DNA of 64,000 nt, taken from assembly GCF_002943105.1 (NCBI RefSeq), contig NZ_PTPZ01000008.1, positions 1 to 64,000 of the forward strand, written 5' to 3'. Source of the DNA: Cloacibacterium normanense. GTDB taxonomy: Bacteria > Bacteroidota > Bacteroidia > Flavobacteriales > Weeksellaceae. Below are positions 16,600 to 25,774 of this stretch, piece after piece. The stretch's first letter is position 1. Each line of letters starts with the position of its first letter. The position numbers and the translations under genes are program-made. Under the pieces are notes generated by a model. The model worked only from the letters and a program-made list of their open reading frames with translations. It was not told the origin of the DNA and made no database searches.

Positions 16600-17529
16600 A
16601 TGAAATCTATATTCACAAAATTATTCCTCGTTTCTGCGTTATCAGTTACAGGAATTTCATACGCACAATATTATCCTAATGATGATTATGGCAACAATTA
16701 TGGCTATGAATATTATTATGATGATTACAATTATCCAGACGAATATTATTATGAATATCCTAATGATTATTACACCAATGATTTATATAGAGGATATTAT
16801 AATGATTATAGGAACACGATTATTAGCATCAATTGGGATAGATTTTTTGTAGAATTCAGGCTTTCTCCTTATCAAATCAGAGAAATAAGAATTTTAAACT
16901 CACGTTTCTCTAGTTACGGAAACTGGCACAGATATTACAGATATAATCCTAACAGATGGTACTATGACAGATTTATTGCATTAGAAAGAATTCTAGGTCC
17001 TAGAATTTACGTAGTGTATTATCAAAGATATTATCGCAATTATAATCCAATCGTTTATTATCAAAATTATAGAGTAAAATATTATAGACCAATAGTTTAT
17101 GTTACGCCTAGATATAGAAATGTAGATGTAAGAACTTTTAAAAATGATGCTTACAGAACAGGTGGTTTCAGAAATAATGATAGATCGTATAATGACAATA
17201 GAAACTTCGAAAAATCTCGAGAAAATTCAGGTTTTAGATCAGGTTCATCTGATGAAAGACCTAGAAATAATGGTGGATTCAGAAGTTCAGATTCTAGAAA
17301 TGATAATGACAGAAACTACGGAAACCAAAGTCAACAACCATCTAGAAATGAAGGCTTCAGAAGTGTTTCTCCTCAAAGAAGTGAAAACCAAAACAGAGGA
17401 AATGACGCAGTAAGAGGCGGTGGTTTTAGAAATCAAGGCCAAGAAAATAAAGCTTCAGAAAATCGTTCTTCAGGAAATGGAAGAGGAAATGGTAACGGAA
17501 ACGGAAACAGAGGTGGCGGATTTAGATAG
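16600..17529 (+). CDS. Tyr/Asn-rich exported protein with Gly-Arg tail
   Basis: An unrecognised protein of 309 aa. A signal peptide of about 22 residues (ending SYAQ) is followed by a segment very rich in Tyr, Asp and Asn (to about residue 70). A middle part with FRLSPYQIREIRILNSRF may form a small helical domain, followed by a Tyr/Arg-rich stretch. The last 120 residues are low-complexity, with repeated GGFR or GFRS units and a final Gly-Asn-Arg run. Such tails are often disordered, and some bind RNA or polyanions, but nothing here fixes a role. It is probably periplasmic or surface-exposed, and monocistronic with a terminator at 17569. Confidence 0.75.
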   Translation: MKSIFTKLFLVSALSVTGISYAQYYPNDDYGNNYGYEYYYDDYNYPDEYYYEYPNDYYTNDLYRGYYNDYRNTIISINWDRFFVEFRLSPYQIREIRILNSRFSSYGNWHRYYRYNPNRWYYDRFIALERILGPRIYVVYYQRYYRNYNPIVYYQNYRVKYYRPIVYVTPRYRNVDVRTFKNDAYRTGGFRNNDRSYNDNRNFEKSRENSGFRSGSSDERPRNNGGFRSSDSRNDNDRNYGNQSQQPSRNEGFRSVSPQRSENQNRGNDAVRGGGFRNQGQENKASENRSSGNGRGNGNGNGNRGGGFR

Positions 17530-17568
17530 AAACATCATACTTTACATACTAATATTTTGATTTTTAAA

Positions 17569-17599
17569 TGAGGAACGATTCTATAGTTCCTCATTTTTT
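17569..17599 (+). terminator. Terminator after the Tyr-rich gene
   Basis: The hairpin TGAGGAAC / GTTCCTCA with a 9-base loop is followed by TTTTTT. Confidence 0.8.
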
Positions 17600-17625
17600 A
17601 TGATAAAAAACATAAACCAATTTTT

Positions 17626-17723
17626 AGGCACGAGATTTGTTACGTTAAATAAGAGAAGTAATTCTTCATATCAAATTAATTTTTACATTCACACAAAAGC
17701 GGAACTTTGGTTTCGCTTTTTTA
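17626..17723 (+). ncRNA. Candidate small RNA between two terminators
   Basis: A second terminator-like hairpin (AAAGCGGAAC / GTTTCGCTTT then TTTTTT, 17696-17722) lies about 100 bases beyond the terminator of the previous gene, with no ORF between. A GGCACGAGATTTGTTACG motif (17628-17645), resembling a weak sigma-54 promoter, lies just after the first terminator. A short transcript of about 70-80 bases would account for this arrangement. There is no other evidence for it. Confidence 0.25.
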
Positions 17724-17784
17724 TTTGATATTAAATTTATTTAAACTTGAGTTTTGAGAAAATTTTTGTTCTAACTTCGTAGTT

Positions 17785-18765
17785 ATGAAAATTTTATATG
17801 CGATTCAAGGAACAGGAAACGGACATGTTTCCAGAGCAAGAGAAATTATTCCCATCCTCAAAAAATATGGTGAACTAGATATTCTCATCAGCGGAACTCA
17901 AGCCGATGTAAATCTAGATGAAGAAATAAAATATCAGTTCAAAGGTTTCGGGTTTGATTTCGGAACCAAAGGTGGAATAGACTACAAAAGCAGTTTCCGA
18001 AAAGCAGATTTTTCACAATTAATAAAAGATATTAGAAATCTCCCAGTGAAAGATTATGACTTGGTGATTAATGATTTTGAACCTGTTACCGCTTGGGCTT
18101 GTAAACTGAGAGGGAAAAAATCGGTTGCGCTGAGTCATCAATCAGCATTTTTGTCTCCTAAAACGCCTATTATTTCTGGAATTCATTTGGGTGCAATCAT
18201 TCTCAAAAATTATGCTCCAGCTACTGATAAAGTGGGATTTCACTTCGAGCGATATGATGATTTTATCAGAACTCCTGTGATTCGTTCGGAAATAAGGAAT
18301 TTAAAACCAGAGAATTTAGGACATTATACGGTATATCTTCCTGCGTATTCAGATGAATTTATTTTGAAAAAATTATCAAAGCATCCAGACCAGAAATTTC
18401 AAGTTTTTTCTAAACATACTCGCGTAGATTATTCTCAAGGAAATGTAGAAGTTTACAAAGTGAATAATGAAAAGTTTAATCAATCTTTAGCAAAATCCGA
18501 AGGATTATTAACGGGTGGCGGTTTCGAAGGTCCCGCTGAAGCTTTATTCTTGGGCAAAAAACTTCTGTGTGTGCCTATGTTTCATCAGTATGAACAACAA
18601 TGCAATGCTTTGGCTGCTGAAAAAATGGGAGCAACTGTGATTTGGAGTGAGAAAGAATTTGACCAAAAATTAAATCATTGGCTCAAAAATGCAGAACCCA
18701 TTCAAGTCAATTTTCCTGATGAAACAGAAGAAGTCATTAAAAACCTCATCGAAAAATACAGCTAA
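17785..18765 (+). CDS. Glycosyltransferase family protein (GT28/GT-B like)
   Basis: A 326-aa protein with a GT-B fold pattern. The N-terminal strand MKILYAIQGTGNGHVSRA carries the glycine-rich GNGHVSRA loop typical of MurG/UGT-like transferases. The C-terminal LLTGGGFEGPAEALFLGKKLLCVPMFHQYEQQ segment matches the nucleotide-sugar binding region. No signal peptide is visible, so it acts at the cytoplasmic side. Donor and acceptor are unknown; glycolipid or polysaccharide synthesis is the general expectation for this group. Confidence 0.8.
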   Translation: MKILYAIQGTGNGHVSRAREIIPILKKYGELDILISGTQADVNLDEEIKYQFKGFGFDFGTKGGIDYKSSFRKADFSQLIKDIRNLPVKDYDLVINDFEPVTAWACKLRGKKSVALSHQSAFLSPKTPIISGIHLGAIILKNYAPATDKVGFHFERYDDFIRTPVIRSEIRNLKPENLGHYTVYLPAYSDEFILKKLSKHPDQKFQVFSKHTRVDYSQGNVEVYKVNNEKFNQSLAKSEGLLTGGGFEGPAEALFLGKKLLCVPMFHQYEQQCNALAAEKMGATVIWSEKEFDQKLNHWLKNAEPIQVNFPDETEEVIKNLIEKYS

Positions 18766-18854
18766 GTTTTTTTAACAAAATTTTAGCTTTTCAGCATTTA
18801 ACCTTTGTAAGGTTTTGTCATCAAAAAGATAATTAACCAAATAATTACAAAAAA

Positions 18855-19319
18855 ATGACAAAGAAAATAATTTTAAGTGCAGCCATTTTTGGTGCAGTAT
18901 TTATGTTCGGACAAGAGAGACAAAAACTTACGCCAGAACAAAGAGAAGCTAAAAAAGCAGAAATGGTTCAGAAAGCGAAAGAAAGACAACAGGCTCATTT
19001 AGACAAGATGACTACAGAACTTAATCTTTCTAAAAAGCAAGTGGAACAAATAAAAGCTTTGCAAGAAAAAAATAATGCAGAAAGAGAAGCGAATAGAGCA
19101 AAAATGGAAGAAGTGAGAAAGCAAAGACAACAAGAAATGCAAGCGAAAAGAGATGCTCATGATGCAGAAATGAAAAAAATCCTTTCGCCTGAACAATATG
19201 ATAAATGGCAAAAACAAAGATTAGAAAACATGCAGAAACAAAGAGACGCATGGAAAAATAAAGCCATGAGAAAAGGAGGGAAACAAGGCGGAATGAAACC
19301 ACAAAATACACCTCAGTAA
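18855..19319 (+). CDS. Exported coiled-coil protein, Spy/CpxP-like
   Basis: A 154-aa exported protein with a signal peptide of about 19 residues and then an almost wholly helical, highly charged region. Two LTPEQ/LSPEQ-type segments (KLTPEQREAKK near residue 24 and LSPEQYDKWQKQR near 116) and LNLSKKQVEQIKAL resemble the LTxxQ repeats of Spy/CpxP periplasmic chaperones. The C-terminal tail is Lys/Gly-rich. It is monocistronic with a strong terminator. The Spy-like role is an inference from pattern only. Confidence 0.7.
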   Translation: MTKKIILSAAIFGAVFMFGQERQKLTPEQREAKKAEMVQKAKERQQAHLDKMTTELNLSKKQVEQIKALQEKNNAEREANRAKMEEVRKQRQQEMQAKRDAHDAEMKKILSPEQYDKWQKQRLENMQKQRDAWKNKAMRKGGKQGGMKPQNTPQ

Positions 19320-19365
19320 AACACAAACTTTATAAACTTTTTATTTTAATTTTTAATTCACACAG

Positions 19366-19396
19366 CGAGAAAATTTTTTCTCGCTTTTTTTGTGAT
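19366..19396 (+). terminator. Terminator after the Spy-like gene
   Basis: The stem AGCGAGAAAA / TTTTCTCGCT is followed by TTTTTTT. Confidence 0.85.
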
Positions 19397-19470
19397 TTTT
19401 ATCAAATTCTTAAAGGTTTGTTTAATAAAATAATTTTTATAAATTTAGCCAAAACTAACAAAACCATTTT

Positions 19471-21357
19471 ATGAACAAGCTTTTCTCTTTTATCTTTCTT
19501 GTTTTCAGTACTTTACTATTTTCTCAAAATTATGCAGTTTCTGCGATTCCAGAAAATTTACTTCATAAAGCCAATGCTGTAGTAAGAAATGATGAAACCA
19601 CTATTGATATTAATGCCATAGATAATATGGTGCAGACTTACAATAAAACCATTACCATACTGAATAAATCTGGTGATAATTTTTCAAGTATTCGTATTCC
19701 TTATGATAAAAGTGTTTCGGTAAGCAATATAAAAGTGTCTATTTTAGACCAAAATGGAAAAGTAATTAAGAAATACTCTAAAAGCGATTTTATAGATGCT
19801 AGTCATAGTCCTAGTTTTTCTTTTTATGATGATAGTAGAATTTTGTTTCTAAATTACATGTCAATTTCTTATCCGTATTCTATACAGTATTCTTATACCA
19901 CAGAGACAAGAAATACAGTATTTATGCCAGATTTTTTCCCAATTGATGGCTATAATATTTCTACAGAAAAAAACAGTTTAGTAATTAATAATAAATCTGG
20001 AATTAAATTAAGAACTAAAGTTCATGAGAATGATTTCGCGAAAATTTCATTTTCAGAAAATGGGCAAAAATATTTTTACAGTTTTTCTAATGTTCCAGCA
20101 GTAGAAGATGAACCACGCTCACCTAGTTTAATAGATTTTTTACCAAAAGCTGAGTTTTCGTTAGATCAATTTTCCTTAGAAGGGAAAAAAGGAAACCTTA
20201 CTCAGTGGAATGAATTTGGGAATTGGTATTACCAAAGTTTAATTCAGCCTGTTTCAGAAATTACACCAGCACTTCAAGCAGAAGTTGCAGCACTTAATTT
20301 AACAGGAGGCACTCATGATAAGGTGAAAAAACTTTTCCAATACATGCAGAGCAAAACCAGATATGTTTTGGTAGCAATAGGAATTGGTGGTTGGAAACCT
20401 ATGTTGGTAGAAGATGTTAGAAAAAAAGGATATGGTGATTGTAAAGCATTAACCAATTACATGAGAACATTATTGCAAGCGGCAGGAATTAAATCTTATT
20501 ACTGCATCATCACAGATGATCGGTCACCGATAAAATTTTCTGAAGATTTTCCAAAAATGTTTGGAAATCATGCTATTCTCATGATTCCTACAGAAAAAGG
20601 AAACATTTGGTTAGAAAATACTTCACAAGAAATTGCTTTTAATCATTTGAATTATACTTCTTTAGATAGAAATGTGATGGCCATTTCTGAAGATGAAATC
20701 AAGTTAGTCAATACGCCTACTTATAAACCAGAAGAAAGCAGTGAAATTCTAAATGCTGAAGTTAAACTAAATCCAGATAATAGTATAAATGTGGATGCTA
20801 AATTTAGATTTTCTGGGGCGCAATATGATTTCCAAAGACCACTTACTTCCTTAAACAAAGATGAGGTAAAAGAAGCGCTTAAAGAAAGATTTTATTACCT
20901 TAATATGGAAAATCTAGAGGCTAATAATGTGACTAATAATAGAGATGAAGCGCAGATAAATTATGAAGTGAAGTTGCAAGCGAAAAATTATTCTAAAAAA
21001 TTAGGAAATGACATCATTTTAAGAGCAATGCCGTTCTTAGATCTTATGCAAACTACTATTCACGAAGACAGAAAATTACCATTAGAAGTCTATTTTTCTT
21101 ATCAAGATACTTACAATTTTTCTCTAGAAATTCCAGAAGGATATAAATTGGCAGAAGTTCCAAAATCTGTACAGTTAAATTCAGAGTTTGGCAGCTATTC
21201 TCTCCAATTTTCTATGGAAAATGGCAAATTGGTTACTCAACGAAAAATTACCATTCTGAAAAATATTTATCCTAAAGAAAAATTCAAAGAATATATAGAA
21301 TTCAGAAAAAAAACCAATAACCTAGATAATACTAAAATTCTTTTAACTAAAATATAA
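19471..21357 (+). CDS. DUF3857 and transglutaminase-like exported protein
   Basis: A 628-aa exported protein (signal peptide of about 18 residues ending LLFSQ). The N-terminal half fits DUF3857. A transglutaminase-like core follows, with the catalytic Cys324 in GYGDCKALTNYM and His367 in FGNHAILMI; the third position falls in IWLENTS. A beta-rich C-terminal part follows. Such proteins are common in flavobacteria and have no settled function; a protease or crosslinking role in the envelope is possible. The next gene begins 2 bases later and is a paralogue. Confidence 0.82.
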   Translation: MNKLFSFIFLVFSTLLFSQNYAVSAIPENLLHKANAVVRNDETTIDINAIDNMVQTYNKTITILNKSGDNFSSIRIPYDKSVSVSNIKVSILDQNGKVIKKYSKSDFIDASHSPSFSFYDDSRILFLNYMSISYPYSIQYSYTTETRNTVFMPDFFPIDGYNISTEKNSLVINNKSGIKLRTKVHENDFAKISFSENGQKYFYSFSNVPAVEDEPRSPSLIDFLPKAEFSLDQFSLEGKKGNLTQWNEFGNWYYQSLIQPVSEITPALQAEVAALNLTGGTHDKVKKLFQYMQSKTRYVLVAIGIGGWKPMLVEDVRKKGYGDCKALTNYMRTLLQAAGIKSYYCIITDDRSPIKFSEDFPKMFGNHAILMIPTEKGNIWLENTSQEIAFNHLNYTSLDRNVMAISEDEIKLVNTPTYKPEESSEILNAEVKLNPDNSINVDAKFRFSGAQYDFQRPLTSLNKDEVKEALKERFYYLNMENLEANNVTNNRDEAQINYEVKLQAKNYSKKLGNDIILRAMPFLDLMQTTIHEDRKLPLEVYFSYQDTYNFSLEIPEGYKLAEVPKSVQLNSEFGSYSLQFSMENGKLVTQRKITILKNIYPKEKFKEYIEFRKKTNNLDNTKILLTKI

Positions 21358-21359
21358 CC

Positions 21360-23285
21360 ATGAAGACTAAAATTTTAACTGTTTTTTTATTTTCTATTTC
21401 AATGTTTGTGTTTTCGCAGCACAAGTTTTTGAAATATCCAGAATTTAATAAAAATGACCTTTCTAAAACGAAATCTACCATCAAAGAAGATGCTCATGCA
21501 GAAATATTATACAGTTCTATTAGTAATTTGATTATTAATGGACAATTAGAAACCAAAGTTTTTAAAAGAATTAAAATTTACAATAAAGAAAAATCTTCTC
21601 AGTATCTAGATGTTGAAATACCTTTATATGAAGGAAATGGAGAAAGAGAATATGTTTCTGGATTGAAGGCGGTAACTTACAATTTAGAAAATGATAAAGT
21701 CATTAGTTCTAAAGTAGAAAAAGACGCAAAATTTAAGTCTAAGGAACAAAAAAATCAAGTAATTCAAAAATTCACGTTTCCTAATGTAAAAGATGGGTCT
21801 ATTATAGAATATCAATATCAATTAAATTCTCCTTTTTTACAATTGCTAGACAAAACTTATTTGGAGTTTGATATTCCTGTTATTTATGAAGAATATATTT
21901 TTGATTTTCCTAAATTTTTTGGGTACAATTATAATTTTCAAGGAGGATTAATGCCAAAATATAAAGAAGATCAAGCTCAAATGATGTATGGTCAAGATTA
22001 CTACAGTTTGAGATTAGGTTTCGAAAATGTACCGCCTTTTAAAGCCGAAAATTTCATGAAAAATGAAAGGAATTATATTGCTAGTGTGAGACCTGAGTTA
22101 AATTCTACAAATTTTAATAATATTTTTAAATCTTACGCTACAACTTGGGATGATGTTAGAGATAAGTTAAAAGAGTATGATGATTTTGGAGGACAATTAA
22201 GTAAAAAATCTTTGGCAAGAAATGTGCTTTCACAAGATATTTTAAGCATGACTTTGCCAAAAGAAAAAGCGGGTAAAATTCTAAAATTTGTTCAATCTAC
22301 TTATACTTGGGACGGAAATGTTGGGTTATTTACAGGAGATGGTATTAAAAGTTTAATAGACTCTAAAATAGGAAATAGTGCAGAGATTAATCTTTATTTA
22401 ATTATGCTGATGAGAGAAGCTGGCCTTAATGTAAGTCCAATGATTATGAATACTGTAAATAGAGGAATTTTGAATATTGCATTTCCTACAATTGGTGCTC
22501 CTAATTATGTAGTAGCTTGTTTAGAAGATAATGGTAATTACTATTTGTATGATGCAACTTCTAAATTTTCTTTGCCAAACTTATTGCCACCAAGAGCTTA
22601 TAACTATAACGCTATTCTGTTAAAAGATAAAAAAGCGGAAATTCTACAAATTAATAATTTCATCGAAAGTAAAACCTATCTTAATGTAGATGCTAAACTG
22701 AATGAAGATACTACTTTTGAAGGCAACTTTAAAGATAGAGATACTAAAACTTTTGCGATTCTTGCCTATGATGAATATGTAGACAATAAACAAGACTACG
22801 AGAAAAAGTACAAAGAAAGATACACCTTTAATTTTAATAATTATAAATCAGAAGTAGTAAATGATAATGAGTTTCAGACCAGTTTTGATTTCAATACAGA
22901 CGGTTTTGTAGATGGAGTTGGGGGTAAATTAATTTTCAATCCACTGCTATTTTTATACCGACAAAACCACGAATTTAACCAAACCGAAGAAAGAAAATAT
23001 CCTATAGAGTTTCTTTCTCCTTATGAAACGGTGAAAAAAGTAACCATTACCATTCCAGATAACTATAAATTTGAAAATCTTCCGAAGTCTAAAAAATTCA
23101 AAACCGAAGATGAAGGGATTGTTTATTCTTATCTAGTGAGCACTGAAGGGAACAAAATCACTGTAGAAACCTCAGTTAAAATAGACTCGGATAATTTTCC
23201 TAAAGAATATTACCCTGCATTTAAGCAGATTTTTGATGCCATTACACAACTCGAAGGTCAGCTCATAACGCTGGTAAAAAAATAA
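21360..23285 (+). CDS. DUF3857 protein with degenerate transglutaminase domain
   Basis: A 641-aa paralogue of the preceding protein with the same signal peptide and domain order. In the transglutaminase core the Cys position is Ser340 (KIGNSAEINLYLIM) and the His position is Asn (APNYVVACLED), while YLYDATSK still carries an Asp. It is therefore probably inactive as a transglutaminase. Starting 2 bases after its neighbour, it is surely co-transcribed. An active/inactive pair may act as a complex, but this is not shown by the sequence. Confidence 0.82.
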   Translation: MKTKILTVFLFSISMFVFSQHKFLKYPEFNKNDLSKTKSTIKEDAHAEILYSSISNLIINGQLETKVFKRIKIYNKEKSSQYLDVEIPLYEGNGEREYVSGLKAVTYNLENDKVISSKVEKDAKFKSKEQKNQVIQKFTFPNVKDGSIIEYQYQLNSPFLQLLDKTYLEFDIPVIYEEYIFDFPKFFGYNYNFQGGLMPKYKEDQAQMMYGQDYYSLRLGFENVPPFKAENFMKNERNYIASVRPELNSTNFNNIFKSYATTWDDVRDKLKEYDDFGGQLSKKSLARNVLSQDILSMTLPKEKAGKILKFVQSTYTWDGNVGLFTGDGIKSLIDSKIGNSAEINLYLIMLMREAGLNVSPMIMNTVNRGILNIAFPTIGAPNYVVACLEDNGNYYLYDATSKFSLPNLLPPRAYNYNAILLKDKKAEILQINNFIESKTYLNVDAKLNEDTTFEGNFKDRDTKTFAILAYDEYVDNKQDYEKKYKERYTFNFNNYKSEVVNDNEFQTSFDFNTDGFVDGVGGKLIFNPLLFLYRQNHEFNQTEERKYPIEFLSPYETVKKVTITIPDNYKFENLPKSKKFKTEDEGIVYSYLVSTEGNKITVETSVKIDSDNFPKEYYPAFKQIFDAITQLEGQLITLVKK

Positions 23286-23286
23286 A

Positions 23287-23318
23287 CGAAAAGCGAGATT
23301 TTTTCTCGCTTTTTTCTT
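23287..23318 (+). terminator. Terminator after the DUF3857 pair
   Basis: The hairpin AAAGCGAG / CTCGCTTT with an ATTTTTT loop and a following T-run lies just past the stop. Confidence 0.8.
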
Positions 23319-23356
23319 TGCAAGGATTTGTGTAATTTTAGACAAAATAATTTAAA

Positions 23357-24850
23357 ATGTTAATTTACGGAGTAGACCACTTTACTTACCAAGATGTCAT
23401 CAATATTATCAATGGTAAGCAAAAAGCAAATTTGGATAAAAAATCAAAAACCCAAATCCAGAATTCTTACCAAAATGTACAGAAAATCGTAAAATCAGAT
23501 AAAACCGTTTATGGAATTAATACAGGTTTTGGTCCACTTTGTGATGTGAAAATTTCCGAAGAAGAAACCGCACAGTTACAAGAAAATCTTATCATTTCGC
23601 ATTCTGTAGGAGTAGGAAAACCGATTGCTAAAGAACTTTCAAAAATTATGATGGTGTGTAAAATTCACGCTTTGTCAAAAGGATTTTCGGGGATTTCTTT
23701 AGACGTTGTAGAACGATTGATGCTCATGCTAGAAAAAGACATTATTCCTGTAGTTCCAGAGCAAGGTTCAGTTGGCGCAAGTGGAGATTTAGCGCCACTT
23801 TCTCATTTGGTTTTACCACTTTTAGGTTTAGGAAAAGTTTGGGATGGCGAAAATACAGTAGAAACTGCTCAAATTTTAGAAAAACATCAATTACAGCCTC
23901 TAAAATTACAAGCCAAAGAAGGTTTAGCGCTGATTAATGGAACTCAATTTATCTTAGCACATGCAATTTTAGGCTTAGATAAATTTAAATACTTATTAGA
24001 TTTAGCAGATGTAGCTGCTGCTTTTTCGATAGAAGCGTATCAAGGTTCTGCAAGTCCTTTTAAGAAAGAATTACACGAAATTAGAGCATACAAAGGCAGC
24101 CAATTGGTGGCGAAAAGAATGACCAAACTGCTCAAAAATTCTGAAAATTTAGAATATCACGAAAATTGCGGAAGAGTTCAAGACCCGTATTCTATGCGTT
24201 GTGTTCCGCAAGTTCACGGTGCGAGTAGAAATGCTTATGAGCACCTGAAACAAATGGCAGAAACAGAACTGAATTCTGTAACCGATAATCCTATCGTAAT
24301 TTCTGATGAAGAAGCCATTTCTGGAGGAAATTTTCATGGTCAATTAATGGCTTTACCCATTGATTATGCAACTTTGGCTGCTGCAGAATTAGGAAATATT
24401 TCTGATCGAAGAAGTTATCTTTTATTAGAAGGAAAATATGGTTTGCCAAAATTATTGATTGAAAGTTCTGGATTGAATTCTGGATTTATGATTCCGCAAT
24501 ATACTACTGCTGCATTGGTTACCGAAAATAAAACGCTTTGTTTCCCAGCTTCGGCGGATTCTGTTCCTACGAGTTTGGGACAAGAAGACCATGTTTCTAT
24601 GGGAAGTATTTCGGGGAGAAAATTTAATCAGGTTTTAGGGAATTTAGAAAATATTTTAGCAATAGAATTGATGTTTGCAGCGCAAGGTTTAGAGTTCCGT
24701 AGACCGCTGAAATCTTCTAAAATCATAGAAGAAAATTACGAAATCATTCGAGCTAAAGTGAAAAAACTAGAAAACGACAGATTAATTGGCGAAGATATTC
24801 TTACCATTGCAGAAATGGTGAAAAATAGAGCATTTAAAGTGGAAATATAA
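23357..24850 (+). CDS. hutH: Histidine ammonia-lyase
   Basis: Removes ammonia from histidine to give urocanate, the first step of histidine breakdown. It is 497 aa, the normal length. The MIO cofactor arises from Ala141-Ser142-Gly143 in SVGASGDLAPLSH. NTGFGP (55-60) and GNFHGQ, with the QEDHVSMGS motif further on, are the expected active-site parts. It is a single-gene unit between terminators, 18 kb from hutIG. A tyrosine ammonia-lyase is the alternative, less likely given hutIG in the same window. Confidence 0.93.
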   Translation: MLIYGVDHFTYQDVINIINGKQKANLDKKSKTQIQNSYQNVQKIVKSDKTVYGINTGFGPLCDVKISEEETAQLQENLIISHSVGVGKPIAKELSKIMMVCKIHALSKGFSGISLDVVERLMLMLEKDIIPVVPEQGSVGASGDLAPLSHLVLPLLGLGKVWDGENTVETAQILEKHQLQPLKLQAKEGLALINGTQFILAHAILGLDKFKYLLDLADVAAAFSIEAYQGSASPFKKELHEIRAYKGSQLVAKRMTKLLKNSENLEYHENCGRVQDPYSMRCVPQVHGASRNAYEHLKQMAETELNSVTDNPIVISDEEAISGGNFHGQLMALPIDYATLAAAELGNISDRRSYLLLEGKYGLPKLLIESSGLNSGFMIPQYTTAALVTENKTLCFPASADSVPTSLGQEDHVSMGSISGRKFNQVLGNLENILAIELMFAAQGLEFRRPLKSSKIIEENYEIIRAKVKKLENDRLIGEDILTIAEMVKNRAFKVEI

Positions 24851-24872
24851 ATCAACGATAGCTTAAATAAAG

Positions 24873-24902
24873 AAAAGGACTTCTATTTTGAAGTCCTTTT
24901 CA
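24873..24902. terminator. Terminator between hutH and the NHL-repeat gene
   Basis: The hairpin AAAAGGACTTC / GAAGTCCTTTT with a TATTTT loop lies between converging genes and may serve both. Confidence 0.8.
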
Positions 24903-24934
24903 TCTAAATAATGGAATATTAAAGTAAAATTGTT

Positions 24935-25759
24935 TTAATTTGGGGGTAATTCTATCTTGTATATTTTAGAATTTCCAGCTTCTGCAATGTATAAGAAACC
25001 TTTTTCGTCTAATGTAATTTGTTCAGTAGAAAGAAGGTAATTGTCATCTAAAATTACGATTGTATTTTTTGTCTTTGGATCATATCTTAAAATATTAGAT
25101 TTCGAATAGTTATAAAAATAGATAAATCCATTTTTATCAACATCTAAATCCTTTGGCTCGATTTCGTCGTTAATAGGTAGCTTTTCTAAAGTGTTTTTTG
25201 TAAGATCATACTTTAGAATGACTTTGTTATCTCGGTCACCTAACAATACATTACCATCAATATCTACTGCAATGCCCAAATCGTCTCCTACATTTTCAAG
25301 TTCTATGTCCTTAAATTCGTGGGTTTTAAAATTGTAAGTTTTTATTCCTTTGTGAAAAAATTCAGTGTAAAAGAGATTTCCATTTTTATCCAAAGCAATA
25401 TTATAAGGTGTTCCCCAACTTACATTTTTATCAACTATAGAAACTTCTTTTGTTTTAGGGTTTATTTGCTTTATCTGATGATTATTAGTGTCTGCAAAAT
25501 ACATTAAACCAGTAGAAAAATCGGTTGCCATTTGCTGTGGATAGAGAGCATTAGTTTTTTCTAGTATTTCTAATTTTTTAGAATCTACATCCCATATTTT
25601 AATTTCGTTGTTTTGAGTATCCGCTATATAGATATTTCCTTGATTATCTGCCGTAACACCTATAGGATATTTAAATTTTCCATCTATCGTTTCCACGATT
25701 TTTTGAGCTTGGCAAAAACAAGTACTTATTATTGCTACAAGAATTAAAGATTTTTTCAT
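24935..25759 (-). CDS. Exported NHL-repeat beta-propeller protein
   Basis: A 274-aa protein with a signal peptide of about 18 residues ending CQAQ. The rest consists of NHL-type repeats of about 40 residues; PIGVTADNQGNIYIADTQNN and the related PYNIALDKNGNLFYTE mark the repeat pattern. This predicts a beta-propeller, probably periplasmic or surface-attached. It lacks a T9SS tail, unlike the related protein at 30315-31556. The ligand is unknown. It lies at the downstream end of a long minus-strand run of exported proteins. Confidence 0.78.
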   Translation of the reverse strand: MKKSLILVAIISTCFCQAQKIVETIDGKFKYPIGVTADNQGNIYIADTQNNEIKIWDVDSKKLEILEKTNALYPQQMATDFSTGLMYFADTNNHQIKQINPKTKEVSIVDKNVSWGTPYNIALDKNGNLFYTEFFHKGIKTYNFKTHEFKDIELENVGDDLGIAVDIDGNVLLGDRDNKVILKYDLTKNTLEKLPINDEIEPKDLDVDKNGFIYFYNYSKSNILRYDPKTKNTIVILDDNYLLSTEQITLDEKGFLYIAEAGNSKIYKIELPPN

Positions 25760-25774
25760 GATGTAATTATTGGT

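Noticed and set aside
17144-17413. Overlapping plus-strand ORF in the Tyr-rich gene
   Set aside because: It arises from the low-complexity repeats in another frame; no start context or family support.
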